Assembly (NCBI RefSeq): GCF_000974805.1
Contig: NZ_BBQZ01000004.1
Location: forward strand, 124,001-188,000
Length of the DNA stretch: 64,000 nucleotides
Source of the DNA: Demequina salsinemoris
GTDB lineage: Bacteria > Actinomycetota > Actinomycetes > Actinomycetales > Demequinaceae
Direction: 5' to 3'
The notes below the pieces were generated by a model, which was not told the origin of the DNA, searched no databases, and worked only from the letters and a program-made list of their open reading frames with translations. The position numbers and the translations under genes are program-made. Below are positions 54,851 through 64,000 of this stretch, piece after piece; positions within the stretch are counted from its first letter, which is position 1; the number at the start of each line of letters is the position of its first letter.

Positions 54851-57067
54851 ATGCTCGAGCACGTCGACCCGTTCAACGGGACCGAGGTGACGGATCTGCC
54901 CGCGCCCTCGGGCCTCGCGGCCACCTGGTGGTGGCCGAAGCCGCAGGTAGGGAACACGCACCCCGGCGCATGCCACCCGCTGGGGATGGTGAGCGCGTGC
55001 GCGTTCTCCGGCGCGTACCCCACGGGCTACGGCCTCTACGACCTGTCGACCGAGGGCGTCCCCCGCCGCATCCACGACGAGTACGTCGCCTCGGGCTTCA
55101 CGCACTTCCAGCAGTCCGGCACCGGCGCGATCCGCAAGTACTACAACTACTTCCGCGTCACCCCGATGCTCGAGCCCCTCGACGGTCTCGGCAAGGAGTT
55201 CGCGCTGACCGAGGAGGAGGCGTCGCCCGGCTACTACGCGGCGACGCTCGACAACGGGGTTCGCGCGGAGATCACCGTCGGCCCCAAGTCCGCGGTGCAC
55301 CGCTACACGTTCCCCGAGCACAAGGACGCGCGCGTCGTCGTCGACATGTCGACGGGCGGGCTCACGATCCCGTACTCGGCGACCGTCCCGCTGCGCGCCT
55401 ACCTCGAGTCGATCGCGCCGGGCAAGGCGCAGGGGCAGATCGTCGTCGAGGGCGCCCCGCTGTCCGTCTACCTCGAGTGCGACGCCCCTTCGTGGCGGCA
55501 GATGCTCTGGTACGACCGCCGCCTCATGCCCGCCGGCGCGCGCCTGGACCTGGACCACATCCGTCCCACGACGCTGCGGCCCTTCGGCCTCATGTGGGCC
55601 GGCCCGTCGCTCGCGGGGCAGACGGTCGAGCTGCGCATGGGCTTCTCGCTGCGCGGCGTCGACCAGGCGCGCGAGAACCTGCGCCGCGACTGCGGGACCG
55701 GCCAGGGCAGGTTCGCCAAGCGGCTGTCCACGACTCGTTCCGCCTGGACCGACCTGCTCGACAGCATCATGGTGGAGACCGAGTCGGACGAGCGCCGCGA
55801 GGTGTTCTACACGGCGCTCTACCACTCGCTCCTCAAGCCGTGCTTCGCGCGCGACGAGTCGCCGTTCTGGACCGCCGACGGCCCCTTCGTGTTCGACATC
55901 TCGACGATGTGGGACATCTACCGCACCCAGCTGCCGCTCCTGACCGCGCTCCAGCCGGGCAAGGCGATCGACCTCGCCAACGCGCTGCTCACGATCTGCG
56001 AGCAGGAGGGCAACCTGCCGATCGGCTACCGCATGGCGCGCGGCTCCGACCGCTTCTCCCGGCAGGCCTCCGCGCTCGCGCACACGTTCCTCGCCGACCT
56101 GTGCCAGCTCGACATCCCCGGCATCGACTGGGACTGGGCGCTCGTCAACATGCAGGCCGACCTGCGCCGCACCTACGGCGAGGACTTCCTGCTCACCGGC
56201 CGCGCGCATCCCATCTCCCACACCCTCGACCTCGCGTTCGCCTACTGGTGCACCGCGAAGGTCGCCGATCGCGTCGAGGACAAGCCGCTGGTCACCGAGC
56301 TCACGGCGCTCGCCGACCGCTGGCGCAACGCCTTCGGGGACGACGGCCTGCTGCTCGACTCGAACTTCTATGAGGGCACCAAGTACAACTACTCGTTCCG
56401 GCTCCTGCACGACATGGCGGCGCACATCGACGACGTGGGCGGGGACGATGCGTTCGTCGCGCTCCTCGACGCGTTCTTCGGCTTCGGCGCCGCTCCCGTG
56501 ACGCAGCCCGGCATCGACCCGAGTCCCGAGGAGATGGCCGCGGGCTACGCGCTCGGCCGCTTCGAGGGCCTCAACAACGAGCCCGACATGGAGGCCCCCT
56601 GGGCCTACCACTACGCGGGACGGCCGGACCGGACCGCCGAGGTGGTCCACGGCATCGTCCACCAGCAGTACGCGCGCGGACGCGGCGGACTCCCCGGCAA
56701 CGACGACTCCGGGGGCCTCAGCTCCTGGTACGTGTGGGCGAGCCTCGGCCTGTTCCCCGTCGCCGGCCAGAACATCTTCCTGCTGCACCCGCCGGCCTTC
56801 TCGGGCGCCACGGTCGCGATGTCCCGCGGCCGCCTCCGCATCGAGACGGACGGCTTCGTCGAGCCCGTCGCGGGCGGCGCCGTGCAGCACGTCCAGTCCG
56901 TCACCTTCGACGGCGAGCCCGTGTCCTCATGGATCGATGGCTCCCGCCTCCACGCCGGAGGCACCCTGCGCTTCGTGCTCGGCCCCGAGCCCAGCACGTG
57001 GGGCACCGACGAGCGTCCGCCGTCGATGCCCGACCCCGTCGAAGCACCCGCTCCGACGTCCCCCTGA
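54851..57067 (+). CDS. GH92 alpha-mannosidase
   Basis: The 738-residue protein matches family GH92 exo-alpha-mannosidases, calcium-dependent inverting enzymes. It has the N-terminal beta-sandwich start VDPFNGTEVTD, GNTHPGACHPLGMVSACAFSG, and the barrel motifs FDISTMWDIYRTQLPLLTAL, EGNLPIGYRMARGSDRF, EGLNNEPDMEAPWAYHYAGRPDRT and LPGNDDSGGLSSWYVWASLGLFPVAGQ. There is no signal peptide, so it appears cytosolic and would act on imported or endogenous mannosides. GGGAGGTGAGC precedes the ATG. The GT4 gene follows after 40 bases. Confidence 0.92.
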   Translation: MLEHVDPFNGTEVTDLPAPSGLAATWWWPKPQVGNTHPGACHPLGMVSACAFSGAYPTGYGLYDLSTEGVPRRIHDEYVASGFTHFQQSGTGAIRKYYNYFRVTPMLEPLDGLGKEFALTEEEASPGYYAATLDNGVRAEITVGPKSAVHRYTFPEHKDARVVVDMSTGGLTIPYSATVPLRAYLESIAPGKAQGQIVVEGAPLSVYLECDAPSWRQMLWYDRRLMPAGARLDLDHIRPTTLRPFGLMWAGPSLAGQTVELRMGFSLRGVDQARENLRRDCGTGQGRFAKRLSTTRSAWTDLLDSIMVETESDERREVFYTALYHSLLKPCFARDESPFWTADGPFVFDISTMWDIYRTQLPLLTALQPGKAIDLANALLTICEQEGNLPIGYRMARGSDRFSRQASALAHTFLADLCQLDIPGIDWDWALVNMQADLRRTYGEDFLLTGRAHPISHTLDLAFAYWCTAKVADRVEDKPLVTELTALADRWRNAFGDDGLLLDSNFYEGTKYNYSFRLLHDMAAHIDDVGGDDAFVALLDAFFGFGAAPVTQPGIDPSPEEMAAGYALGRFEGLNNEPDMEAPWAYHYAGRPDRTAEVVHGIVHQQYARGRGGLPGNDDSGGLSSWYVWASLGLFPVAGQNIFLLHPPAFSGATVAMSRGRLRIETDGFVEPVAGGAVQHVQSVTFDGEPVSSWIDGSRLHAGGTLRFVLGPEPSTWGTDERPPSMPDPVEAPAPTSP

Positions 57068-57107
57068 AGCCACTGACAGCCCACCGAAAACCCCTGAGGA
57101 GGCAGCC

Positions 57108-58424
57108 ATGCAGCACGAGATCAACCGACGTCTGGTCATCGTCGTCCGCGCAGATCCGGTGATCTGCGGGCATAGCGGCGAGGCCCGCAACCTCGCCGAG
57201 GTCGCGCTCACGCGCGGGTTCGACGACGTCCGCATCGTCACCTGGCCGCTGGACGTCCTCGAGGAATCGGGCCTGCCCCTCAAGCCGCTGGACACCGTCA
57301 TGCCCTATTCGCCCGGCATCACCGTCGAGCGTCCCGGGCCCGTCGGCGGCTACAAGATCCCGGACGGCCGCTTCCTGGCCGGCATGGTGGGCCGCCTCGT
57401 CGAGCTCTTCACCGACGGCGTCCCCACGGTGTGCCTGTCGCTGTACCTCCACCCGCACACCACGGCCGTGTCGCAGGCGATGCGCGTCGCCCGCTCCACG
57501 GGCCTGCCGGTGAACGTCACGACGATCGCCGAGGCCGTCGGCTCCGACATCACGGACGTGGTGCGCTCCGCCGTGGACCACGGCGAGTTCGGCGCGGCGG
57601 CCGCGGTGCTGTCCGACTACCTCGGCCAGGACCACTGCGTCGCGGTGTCGAAGTACACCAAGCGCGTGATCGTCGAGTCCGCCGCAGAGCTCGACGCGAT
57701 GTACGGCACGAGCTTCGCCGCGCAGTGCGAGGAGCGCGTCGGCATCTCCTACCCCGCGATCGACACGTCGGCGTACCTGTCGCTCGACGAGGCCGAGACC
57801 GACCGTGTCCTCGCGTCCCGCGGGCTCGAGCGCGGCAGGTACGTCCTGTACCTGTCCCGCCTGCAGAAGGCCAAGGGAGTCGACGACCTCATCCGGGGCT
57901 TCGCGGCCTCCGAGGCCTGCCGCACGCAGCAGCTCGTGATCGCGGGCCGTGGCCCCGACCTCGAGCACTTCCGCACCGTCGCGGGCCGTACCGAGGCCGC
58001 CTCCCGCATCCACTTCCTCCAGGACGTGGGCGACGAGGAGAAGCCTCACCTCATGGCCGCGTGCTCGTCCTACGTCCTGCCGTCCAAGCCGGCGCCGGAG
58101 TTCACCGAGACCTTCGGCATCGCGCTCGTGGAGAAGATGCTCGCCGGCGGCGGGCCCGTCATCACGTGCGACACCGGCGGCATCCTCGAGGCCGTGGGCG
58201 ACACCGCCGTGGTCGTGCCCTCGGGCGACGCGAACGCGATCACGGTCGCGCTCAACGCGTGCGCCGGCGGTCTCGACGACGCCGACCGCGAGTGGTGGGA
58301 GAGCCGCGCTCGCGAGTACGGCATGCAGTTCGACCGCGCTCGGGTGTTCGACAACCTGTTCACGAACCTGACAGGCGAGGTGCCGCCGCAGCTCATCGCG
58401 AACGGCCGCCGCGTGCGGGTCTGA
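57108..58424 (+). CDS. GT4-family glycosyltransferase
   Basis: The 438-residue GT-B enzyme has the C-terminal donor-binding domain with YVLYLSRLQKAKGVDDLIRGF, QLVIAGRGPDLEHFR, and the ExF-E motif region PAPEFTETFGIALVEKMLAGGGPVITCDTGG. The N-terminal domain keeps the acceptor side (VIVVRADPVICGHSGEARNLAE). Retaining transfer from a nucleotide sugar is expected; donor and acceptor are unknown. GAGGAGG lies upstream of the ATG. Co-directional placement 40 bases after the GH92 gene suggests coupled synthesis and breakdown of a mannose-containing glycan or glycoside. Confidence 0.88.
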   Translation: MQHEINRRLVIVVRADPVICGHSGEARNLAEVALTRGFDDVRIVTWPLDVLEESGLPLKPLDTVMPYSPGITVERPGPVGGYKIPDGRFLAGMVGRLVELFTDGVPTVCLSLYLHPHTTAVSQAMRVARSTGLPVNVTTIAEAVGSDITDVVRSAVDHGEFGAAAAVLSDYLGQDHCVAVSKYTKRVIVESAAELDAMYGTSFAAQCEERVGISYPAIDTSAYLSLDEAETDRVLASRGLERGRYVLYLSRLQKAKGVDDLIRGFAASEACRTQQLVIAGRGPDLEHFRTVAGRTEAASRIHFLQDVGDEEKPHLMAACSSYVLPSKPAPEFTETFGIALVEKMLAGGGPVITCDTGGILEAVGDTAVVVPSGDANAITVALNACAGGLDDADREWWESRAREYGMQFDRARVFDNLFTNLTGEVPPQLIANGRRVRV

Positions 58425-58435
58425 GCCCGTCTCCG

Positions 58436-58469
58436 GAAGCGCCGGCGCCCTCAGGGGCGTCGGCGCTTC
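58436..58469 (+). terminator. Hairpin terminator after the GT4 gene
   Basis: GAAGCGCCGGCGCCC (58436-58450) pairs with GGGGCGTCGGCGCTTC (58454-58469) over a short TCA loop, 12 bases after the stop. Confidence 0.75.
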
Positions 58470-58491
58470 TGCGTCTGCCGGGGCGTGATGT

Positions 58492-58605
58492 CTCCTGCAG
58501 GCCGCTCAGGCCTGCTCAGAGGCGGCTTGCGTCACCTGTAGGAGGCTCATGCCTTCCCCGCTTGTGTGGCGCGCGCGAATCCGTGCGCAGTGCATGCGGG
58601 AAGGC
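58492..58605. repeat. Nested inverted repeats in the gap before the membrane-protein gene
   Basis: CTCCTGCAGG (58492) pairs with CCTGTAGGAG (58535) with one mismatch, enclosing GCAGGCC-GCTCA-GGCCTGC (58497-58515) as an alternative stem. GCCTTCCCCGC (58551) pairs with GCGGGAAGGC (58596) with one bulge. No gene is seen in 58470-58641. The structures could terminate the minus-strand gene or mark a repeat element. Confidence 0.55.
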
Positions 58606-58641
58606 GAGAGCGCGAGGCGGTGGCGGAGCGAGCCGTGCGGC

Positions 58642-59694
58642 TCAGGCCGACGCGCGGCGGCGGGCCAGGATCTTCTCGAGCGAGCCCGAGGAGGGACGAG
58701 CCTCGGCGGCGGGCTGCGGCGCGGGCGCGCCGTACCGCTCGTCGGCCCAGCGCTCGGCGACGGCCGCCGCGCGCGTGTAGTCGCCCTCGTCGAGGGGACG
58801 CGCCTGACGCTGGCGGACGGTCGGCTTGAGCGTGTACGTGGGAGCGGGCATCGACTGGGGGCTCCAGCCGGAGTCGTCGGCGAACGCATCGCTGTCCACG
58901 ATCGACGCGGCGCGGACCGCACCGGTGTCGGCCTTGGCCTGCGCGGGCGCGGCGGCGGGCTGCTCCGTGACCACGGGAGCGGGCGCCGACAGCGGGGCGA
59001 GGTTCTCGGTCGTGACGACCTTGATGGCCTGGGTCTCGAGCTCCGACGGGGCGCTCTCGCGGCCCTTCGAGCGATCGAGGCTCACACGCTTGAGCGCCTG
59101 CGTCGCGGTGGCCGCGGCCTCGACCTCACGGGCGACCGCGAGCACGTGGGCGTCGGCCCTGCGCTGCGCGTGGGCGGTGCGGGCGCCGAGGACCACGAGC
59201 CCGGCGAAGCCAGCCGAGAGCAGCGCGGCGACCACGGCCGGGAACCCGACGACCACGAAGCCCCACGCGACGATGCTGAGCGCGCCGGCGCTGAGCGTGA
59301 TCCGCGCGCGGCGGCGAGCCTGAGCGCGACGCTCGGCGAGGATCGCGGAACGGTCGCGGCGCAGCGCGAGGCGCTCGCGCTGGGCGAGGGTCGCGGCGCG
59401 GTCCAGCGGGGTCGCGGGGCGGGAGACGTGGGTCGAGCCGAGCGCGGCGACGGACGCGCGCACCTCGCCCGTGACGAGCAGGGGGACCTCGCCGGACGTC
59501 GACGCGGACGATGCGACGGCCTCGCGGGCGGCCTGCACTCGCTTCGCGGTGGCCTTGACCACGCGCATGTCGGCGGAGAAGCGATCCTCGGTGCGGACCA
59601 GCGCGTACTCGCCGCGCTCTCGCGCGCGCTGGGGGATCACGTAAGCGACCACCATGCCTAGCGCGACGATCGCGAGGAGTCCTGCAGGGATCAT
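58642..59694 (-). CDS. GlpR/SepX-like membrane protein
   Basis: The 350-residue protein has one N-terminal helix (about 3-21), a basic cytoplasmic segment, two further helices (about 131-151 and 153-171) and a long disordered, Ala/Pro-rich C-terminal half. The topology and the position beside the RimJ-like and MoeA-like genes match the actinobacterial division proteins GlpR (Corynebacterium) and SepX (Streptomyces); assignment is by topology and context. The ATG at 59694 lies six bases after TACGGT, a possible leaderless -10 box. A dispersed 10-mer encodes VASSAS near residue 60. Confidence 0.65.
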   Translation of the reverse strand: MIPAGLLAIVALGMVVAYVIPQRARERGEYALVRTEDRFSADMRVVKATAKRVQAAREAVASSASTSGEVPLLVTGEVRASVAALGSTHVSRPATPLDRAATLAQRERLALRRDRSAILAERRAQARRRARITLSAGALSIVAWGFVVVGFPAVVAALLSAGFAGLVVLGARTAHAQRRADAHVLAVAREVEAAATATQALKRVSLDRSKGRESAPSELETQAIKVVTTENLAPLSAPAPVVTEQPAAAPAQAKADTGAVRAASIVDSDAFADDSGWSPQSMPAPTYTLKPTVRQRQARPLDEGDYTRAAAVAERWADERYGAPAPQPAAEARPSSGSLEKILARRRASA

Positions 59695-59796
59695 GAGACG
59701 ACCGTAGGGCGTGAGGACCCTCGGTGACGGGAGCATCGTCGGCGTGTCAGCAGTGCGTGCTATAACTGCGCGCTACGGCTGCGCGCTTCCCCTGCG

Positions 59797-60378
59797 CTAC
59801 CCCTGCGCGCGAGACCACGTGTGCCACGGCCTCGGCTCCTGCGACGTGAGGGCGAACACGCGATGATCGCGCCACGCCCCGTCGATGTAGAGGTAGCTGC
59901 GTCGCAGCCCCTCGTCGCGGAATCCGACCTTGCGGGCGACGCGGATGCTGGGGACGTTGTCGGGCCGCATCGTGATCTCCAGACGATGCAGTCCCTGCGC
60001 GAACGCGTAGTCGGCGGCCAGGGTCACGGCGCGGGGCGCGATCCCCTCCCCCGCCCGATGCTCGGCCACCCAGTACCCGATCGAGCCGCCACACTCGGGC
60101 CCCCAGGTGATGCCGGTGATGCTCACCCGCCCGACGAGCGTGCCGTCGACCTCGATCACCATCGGGTAGGCGGTGCCTCGGCGCCACTGGCGCCCCTCGT
60201 CGCGGACCATCTGGGCGAAGGTCATCGTCCGCGCCCTCTGTCCCGGCGGCGCCATCGCCTCCCAGGGCCTCAGCCACTCGCGGTTGGTCTCGCGCAGATT
60301 CATCCATCGGCTCTCGTCGCGCCAGCGCAGGCGCCTCAGGACGATGCCGTCGCGGAACAGCCGGAGCGCGTCGGCCAC
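59797..60378 (-). CDS. rimJ: GNAT acetyltransferase, RimJ/RimL type
   Basis: The 193-residue enzyme matches ribosomal-protein N-acetyltransferases: ILVRRLRWRDESRWMNLRETNREWL-type N-terminus (here VLRRLRWRDESRW), YPMVIEVDGTLVGRVSITGITWG, GGSIGYWVAEHRAGEGIAPRAV with the acetyl-CoA pocket, and NVPSIRVARKVGFRDEGLRRSYLYIDGAWRDHRVFAL. The true substrate is unknown. Its ATG lies one base before the end of the MoeA-like gene (stop at 60380), so it is co-transcribed with it. Order moeA-rimJ-membrane protein is conserved in actinobacteria. Confidence 0.88.
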   Translation of the reverse strand: MADALRLFRDGIVLRRLRWRDESRWMNLRETNREWLRPWEAMAPPGQRARTMTFAQMVRDEGRQWRRGTAYPMVIEVDGTLVGRVSITGITWGPECGGSIGYWVAEHRAGEGIAPRAVTLAADYAFAQGLHRLEITMRPDNVPSIRVARKVGFRDEGLRRSYLYIDGAWRDHRVFALTSQEPRPWHTWSRAQG

Positions 60379-60379
60379 C

Positions 60380-61600
60380 TCATCGCTCCCACGGATGGCA
60401 GTGCACGATCGCGTCGCGCTCGATCGCGGTCGCGTCCTCGTTGACGAACATGAGCGCGTCCGAGGCCGCGACGTCCGCGAGGGTCACCGCGCCCGGCTCA
60501 CCGACCGGCACCGCCCACGGCGTCTCGCCGTTGGGGACGAATCTCACGGGCACGGCCTCCGTCGCGCCTCGGACCGAGTCGACGTGCGCGGCGAGGCGCG
60601 CTCGGATGGCCTGCGCGGCCCTCTCGCGGCCGCTCATGGCCAGCAGCGTCTGCCGCACGTACGCCTGGAATCCGACGGCGGCGGCGGACGGTCGGCCCGG
60701 CAGCGCGATCACCGGCACGCGGCGGTCGCCGCCCGCGTCGACCCAGCCGAAGCCGTGGCGCGCGCCCGGCAGGAGCGCCAGGTCGACGACCTCGAACTCG
60801 CCACGCTGGGCGAGCACCTCGGGAAGGGTCTCGCCGCGGCCGCCCGAGAGCCCACCGGTGGTGACGAGCACATCGGCCCGCACGAGCTGGTCCTCGATCG
60901 CTGCGGACAGCGCCATCCGGTCGTCGGGGACGGGGCCGACACGGAACGCGCGCGCACCGGTGTCCTGCGCCATCGCCGCGAGCATGTGACCGTTCGACTC
61001 CGCGACGCCTCCGCGCGCGGCGCCGGGGTCGACCAGCTCCGAGCCGACGGCGAGCACGACGACGCGAGGCGTCGGGTGGACGAGGAGCCTCGGCCTTCCG
61101 AGCGCAGCGGCGATGGCCAGCTGGCGTGCGCCGATGCGGGTGCCCGCGGGCACGAGGACGCGTCCGGTCTGCAGCTCCGAGCCGGGCTGGCGCACGTGCG
61201 CGCCCGCGCCGATCGGCTCCTGAACGGACACGCGCGCCACGCCGCCGTCGGTCGCGAAGACAGGGACGACGCAGTCGGCGCCGTCGGGGATCAGCGCACC
61301 CGAGCCCACGCGTGCCGCCGTGCGGGCCAGGTGGCGGCGCGGCGCGAAGGCCTCGACGCTCACGTCGTGGGACACGATGAGGGTCACCGGCTGCTCGGGG
61401 GAGGCCGTCTCGATGTCGGCTGCCCGCACCGCGTAGCCGTCGCACGCGGCCACCGCATGCGCGGGGACCGGCCGGTCCGCGACCAGGTCCTCGGCAAGGG
61501 TCGAGCCGGTGGCGTCTCCGATGAGGACGTCGAGGTCCGGGACGGAGGCCAGCGACTCGGCGACGATACGGCGATGCTCGCCCAAGGACCTGCGGATCAT
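60380..61600 (-). CDS. MoeA-family protein, possibly the division factor Glp
   Basis: The 406-residue protein has the MoeA/gephyrin E-domain layout: AVAACDGYAVRAADI, LVPAGTRIGARQLAIAAALG, VVVLAVGSELVDPG and a C-terminal beta domain. Key MoeA motifs are altered. TTGGLSGGRGETL replaces the usual SGGVSVGxxDY, and LPGRPSAAAVGF replaces LPGNPVSA, so molybdenum insertion activity is doubtful. In Corynebacterium a gephyrin-like Glp binds FtsZ and works with GlpR; the neighbouring GlpR/SepX-like gene makes that role plausible here. The ATG at 61600 follows AAGGACAATGCACTC. No other molybdenum cofactor genes are in view. Confidence 0.8.
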   Translation of the reverse strand: MIRRSLGEHRRIVAESLASVPDLDVLIGDATGSTLAEDLVADRPVPAHAVAACDGYAVRAADIETASPEQPVTLIVSHDVSVEAFAPRRHLARTAARVGSGALIPDGADCVVPVFATDGGVARVSVQEPIGAGAHVRQPGSELQTGRVLVPAGTRIGARQLAIAAALGRPRLLVHPTPRVVVLAVGSELVDPGAARGGVAESNGHMLAAMAQDTGARAFRVGPVPDDRMALSAAIEDQLVRADVLVTTGGLSGGRGETLPEVLAQRGEFEVVDLALLPGARHGFGWVDAGGDRRVPVIALPGRPSAAAVGFQAYVRQTLLAMSGRERAAQAIRARLAAHVDSVRGATEAVPVRFVPNGETPWAVPVGEPGAVTLADVAASDALMFVNEDATAIERDAIVHCHPWER

Positions 61601-61700
61601 GAGTGCATTGTCCTTGCCTGGGCAGACGCCGCGCACGTCGCCACACCGCTCACCCGCCGGTCACCGGTGTGTCATGAGCCGGTAACGCACGTGTGGAAGC

Positions 61701-62339
61701 ATGGGTGACATGACGCAGATGTCCTCCCATTCATCGAGCCCGCTCGAACCGGAGGATGCGAAGGTGGCCCTTCGCTCGACCCTTCGCAAATCCCGCCAGC
61801 ACCGCTCGGCACGGCGCATCGCAGAGGACGCCGACGCGCTCCGTGACCGCGTCATGGCGATCCCCACGGTCGGAGGTGCCTCGTGCGTCTCCGTCTACGC
61901 CTCGCGCCCGGCGGAGCCCGGCACGGGACCGCTCATCCAGGCGCTCCACGAGCACGGCGTGAAGGTCATGATCCCGCTCCTCGGCGACGGCCTTCAGCGC
62001 GGCTGGGCCTGGTACCAGGGCGTCGATGACCTCATCGAGCGCGCTCCTGGGCGCCCTCCGGAGCCCTCGGGCGAGTTCCTGCCGTTCGAGACGCTCACGC
62101 AGGCGGACGTCGTCATCGTCCCGGCGCTCGCCGTGGACACGAGCGGCACGCGCCTGGGACAGGGCGGCGGCTGGTACGACCGCGCGCTCCCCCTGGCGTC
62201 GGAGGGCGTGCCTTTCATCGCGCTGACGTATGACGACGAGGTGTTCGACGCCGCCGAGTCGCCGCTGCCGCGTGAGTCGCACGACATCGGCGTGCACGCC
62301 GTCGTGACGCCGTCGGCCGTGCGGCACCTGCCCGCCTGA
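61701..62339 (+). CDS. fthC: 5-formyltetrahydrofolate cyclo-ligase
   Basis: The 212-residue enzyme converts 5-formyl-THF to methenyl-THF with ATP. It has VALRSTLRKSRQHRSA near the N-terminus, VMIPLLGDGLQRGWAWY, PADVVIVPALAVDTSGTRLGQGGGWYDRAL-type catalytic loop (here QADVVIVPALAVDTSG..GTRLGQGGGWYDRAL) and the C-terminal HDIGVHAVVTP. The start is ATG 61701; an in-frame ATG at 61710 is possible. In mycobacteria galU lies between this gene and moeA; here the 100-base gap holds no gene. Confidence 0.93.
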   Translation: MGDMTQMSSHSSSPLEPEDAKVALRSTLRKSRQHRSARRIAEDADALRDRVMAIPTVGGASCVSVYASRPAEPGTGPLIQALHEHGVKVMIPLLGDGLQRGWAWYQGVDDLIERAPGRPPEPSGEFLPFETLTQADVVIVPALAVDTSGTRLGQGGGWYDRALPLASEGVPFIALTYDDEVFDAAESPLPRESHDIGVHAVVTPSAVRHLPA

Positions 62340-62475
62340 CCTCACCCCGCCAGCTCCAGCATCGTCCCTGGCGGTGCCGTCACCCGGTCCGCGGCAACGT
62401 GTTCGAGAGGCCCACGGAGTCGCCACCCCGCCCCTCGTATACCCCCGTGGGTACCCAGGCCTCGCGCCGTCGGGT

Positions 62476-62481
62476 TAAAAT
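62476..62481 (+). promoter_or_regulatory. -10 box for leaderless fmdB
   Basis: TAAAAT, a near-perfect -10 box, ends seven bases before the ATG at 62489, with no Shine-Dalgarno. This is a leaderless layout identical in spacing to that of the SAHH-like operon. Confidence 0.6.
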
Positions 62482-62488
62482 GCCGCTC

Positions 62489-62692
62489 ATGCCGAAGTAC
62501 AGTTACGCCTGCACCGTGTGTGACCACCGTTTCGAGACGGTCCAGTCGATCCACGCTGCCTCGCTCACCGAGTGCCCCGAATGCCACGGCGCGCTCCGCA
62601 AGGTCTTCGGCAACGTCGGCGTGACGTTCAAGGGCTCGGGCTTCTACCGCACCGACTCGCGCTCGACCGCGAGCTCCGGCGCCTCCGACTGA
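62489..62692 (+). CDS. FmdB-family zinc ribbon protein
   Basis: The 67-residue protein has the FmdB/CxxC_CxxC regulatory zinc ribbon: MPKYSYACTVCDHRFETVQSI, then ECPECHGALRKVFGNVGVTFKGSGFYRTD. The two CxxC pairs (residues 8/11 and about 29/32) bind zinc. The mycobacterial homologue Rv0991c has been described as a redox-regulated chaperone for unfolded proteins. The tail is Ser-rich. Its position next to fthC matches that locus. Confidence 0.93.
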   Translation: MPKYSYACTVCDHRFETVQSIHAASLTECPECHGALRKVFGNVGVTFKGSGFYRTDSRSTASSGASD

Positions 62693-62726
62693 GAGCGCGC
62701 CGCTCGCGGCCTGCCGCCACCGCGGA

Positions 62727-64000
<1,274 letters not shown>

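Overview
The window is a 64 kb, very GC-rich, gene-dense chromosomal segment of an actinomycete, most likely of the order Micrococcales (family not determinable by eye; Demequinaceae or Cellulomonadaceae relatives are a guess). Support comes from tRNA genes without an encoded CCA, frequent GTG/TTG and apparently leaderless starts, many ATGA start/stop overlaps, and a gene order that follows, from memory, the Mycobacterium tuberculosis Rv0985c-Rv1026 region. That conserved order includes mfd-mazG-eno-ftsB-DUF501-ppx, glmU-prs-rplY-pth, ispE-rsmA-(rpfB position)-tatD-metG, rsmI-pmt, and fthC-moeA-rimJ-membrane protein. Nothing looks like a prophage, integrated plasmid, insertion sequence or CRISPR array.

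Layout. 1-2954: sugar phosphotransferase genes (fructose EIIC end, HPr, Enzyme I). 3159-15334 (minus): a tRNA with UAA anticodon, ppx, DUF501, ftsB, yaeQ, eno, mazG, a lipoprotein, a toxin-antitoxin pair with a palindromic operator, and mfd. 15474-21319 (plus): an operon of an S-adenosylhomocysteine-hydrolase-like protein, an amidohydrolase/deaminase, a DUF985 cupin and a polar-amino-acid-type ABC importer. 21387-26412 (minus): a 36-residue membrane peptide, mtnN, luxS, and a GH65 phosphorylase with beta-phosphoglucomutase. 26545-39638: translation, nucleotide and cell-wall housekeeping genes, with tRNA-Gln, tetR and mscL. 39699-45752: protein O-mannosyltransferase, an Lrp regulator divergent from an arginine/ornithine pair (ddaH-like, ocd), and two membrane proteins. 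45842-49604: a large inverted-repeat element, an SDR, a YtrA-type GntR regulator with its membrane partner, and an O-antigen-ligase-like protein. 49715-58424: a PIF1-like helicase with C-terminal BRCT, an epimerase-like SDR, tRNA-Ala, an FKBP lipoprotein, a GH92 alpha-mannosidase and a GT4 glycosyltransferase. 58642-62692: a GlpR/SepX-like membrane protein, RimJ-like acetyltransferase, MoeA/Glp-like protein, 5-FTHF cyclo-ligase and FmdB. 62727-64000: the C-terminal end of a large protein, probably a helicase, with a 25-unit Glu-Pro repeat.

Three things stand out. First, the 10-mer CGCATCGTCC/GGACGATGCG occurs at least 44 times by eye (about one per 1.5 kb, where roughly 0.3 would be expected at 70% GC). 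It sits in intergenic gaps, next to terminators, and in flexible protein segments where it is read as Ala-Ser-Ser or Asp-Asp-Ala. This looks like an undescribed genome-wide DNA signal or a proliferating short repeat. Second, the SAHH-like/deaminase/cupin/importer operon lies close to a complete mtnN-luxS pathway, so it probably handles a nucleoside thioether or related compound other than bulk SAH. Third, the MoeA-family protein has degenerate active-site motifs and lies beside a GlpR/SepX-like membrane protein, which suggests a cell-division rather than a molybdenum-cofactor role.
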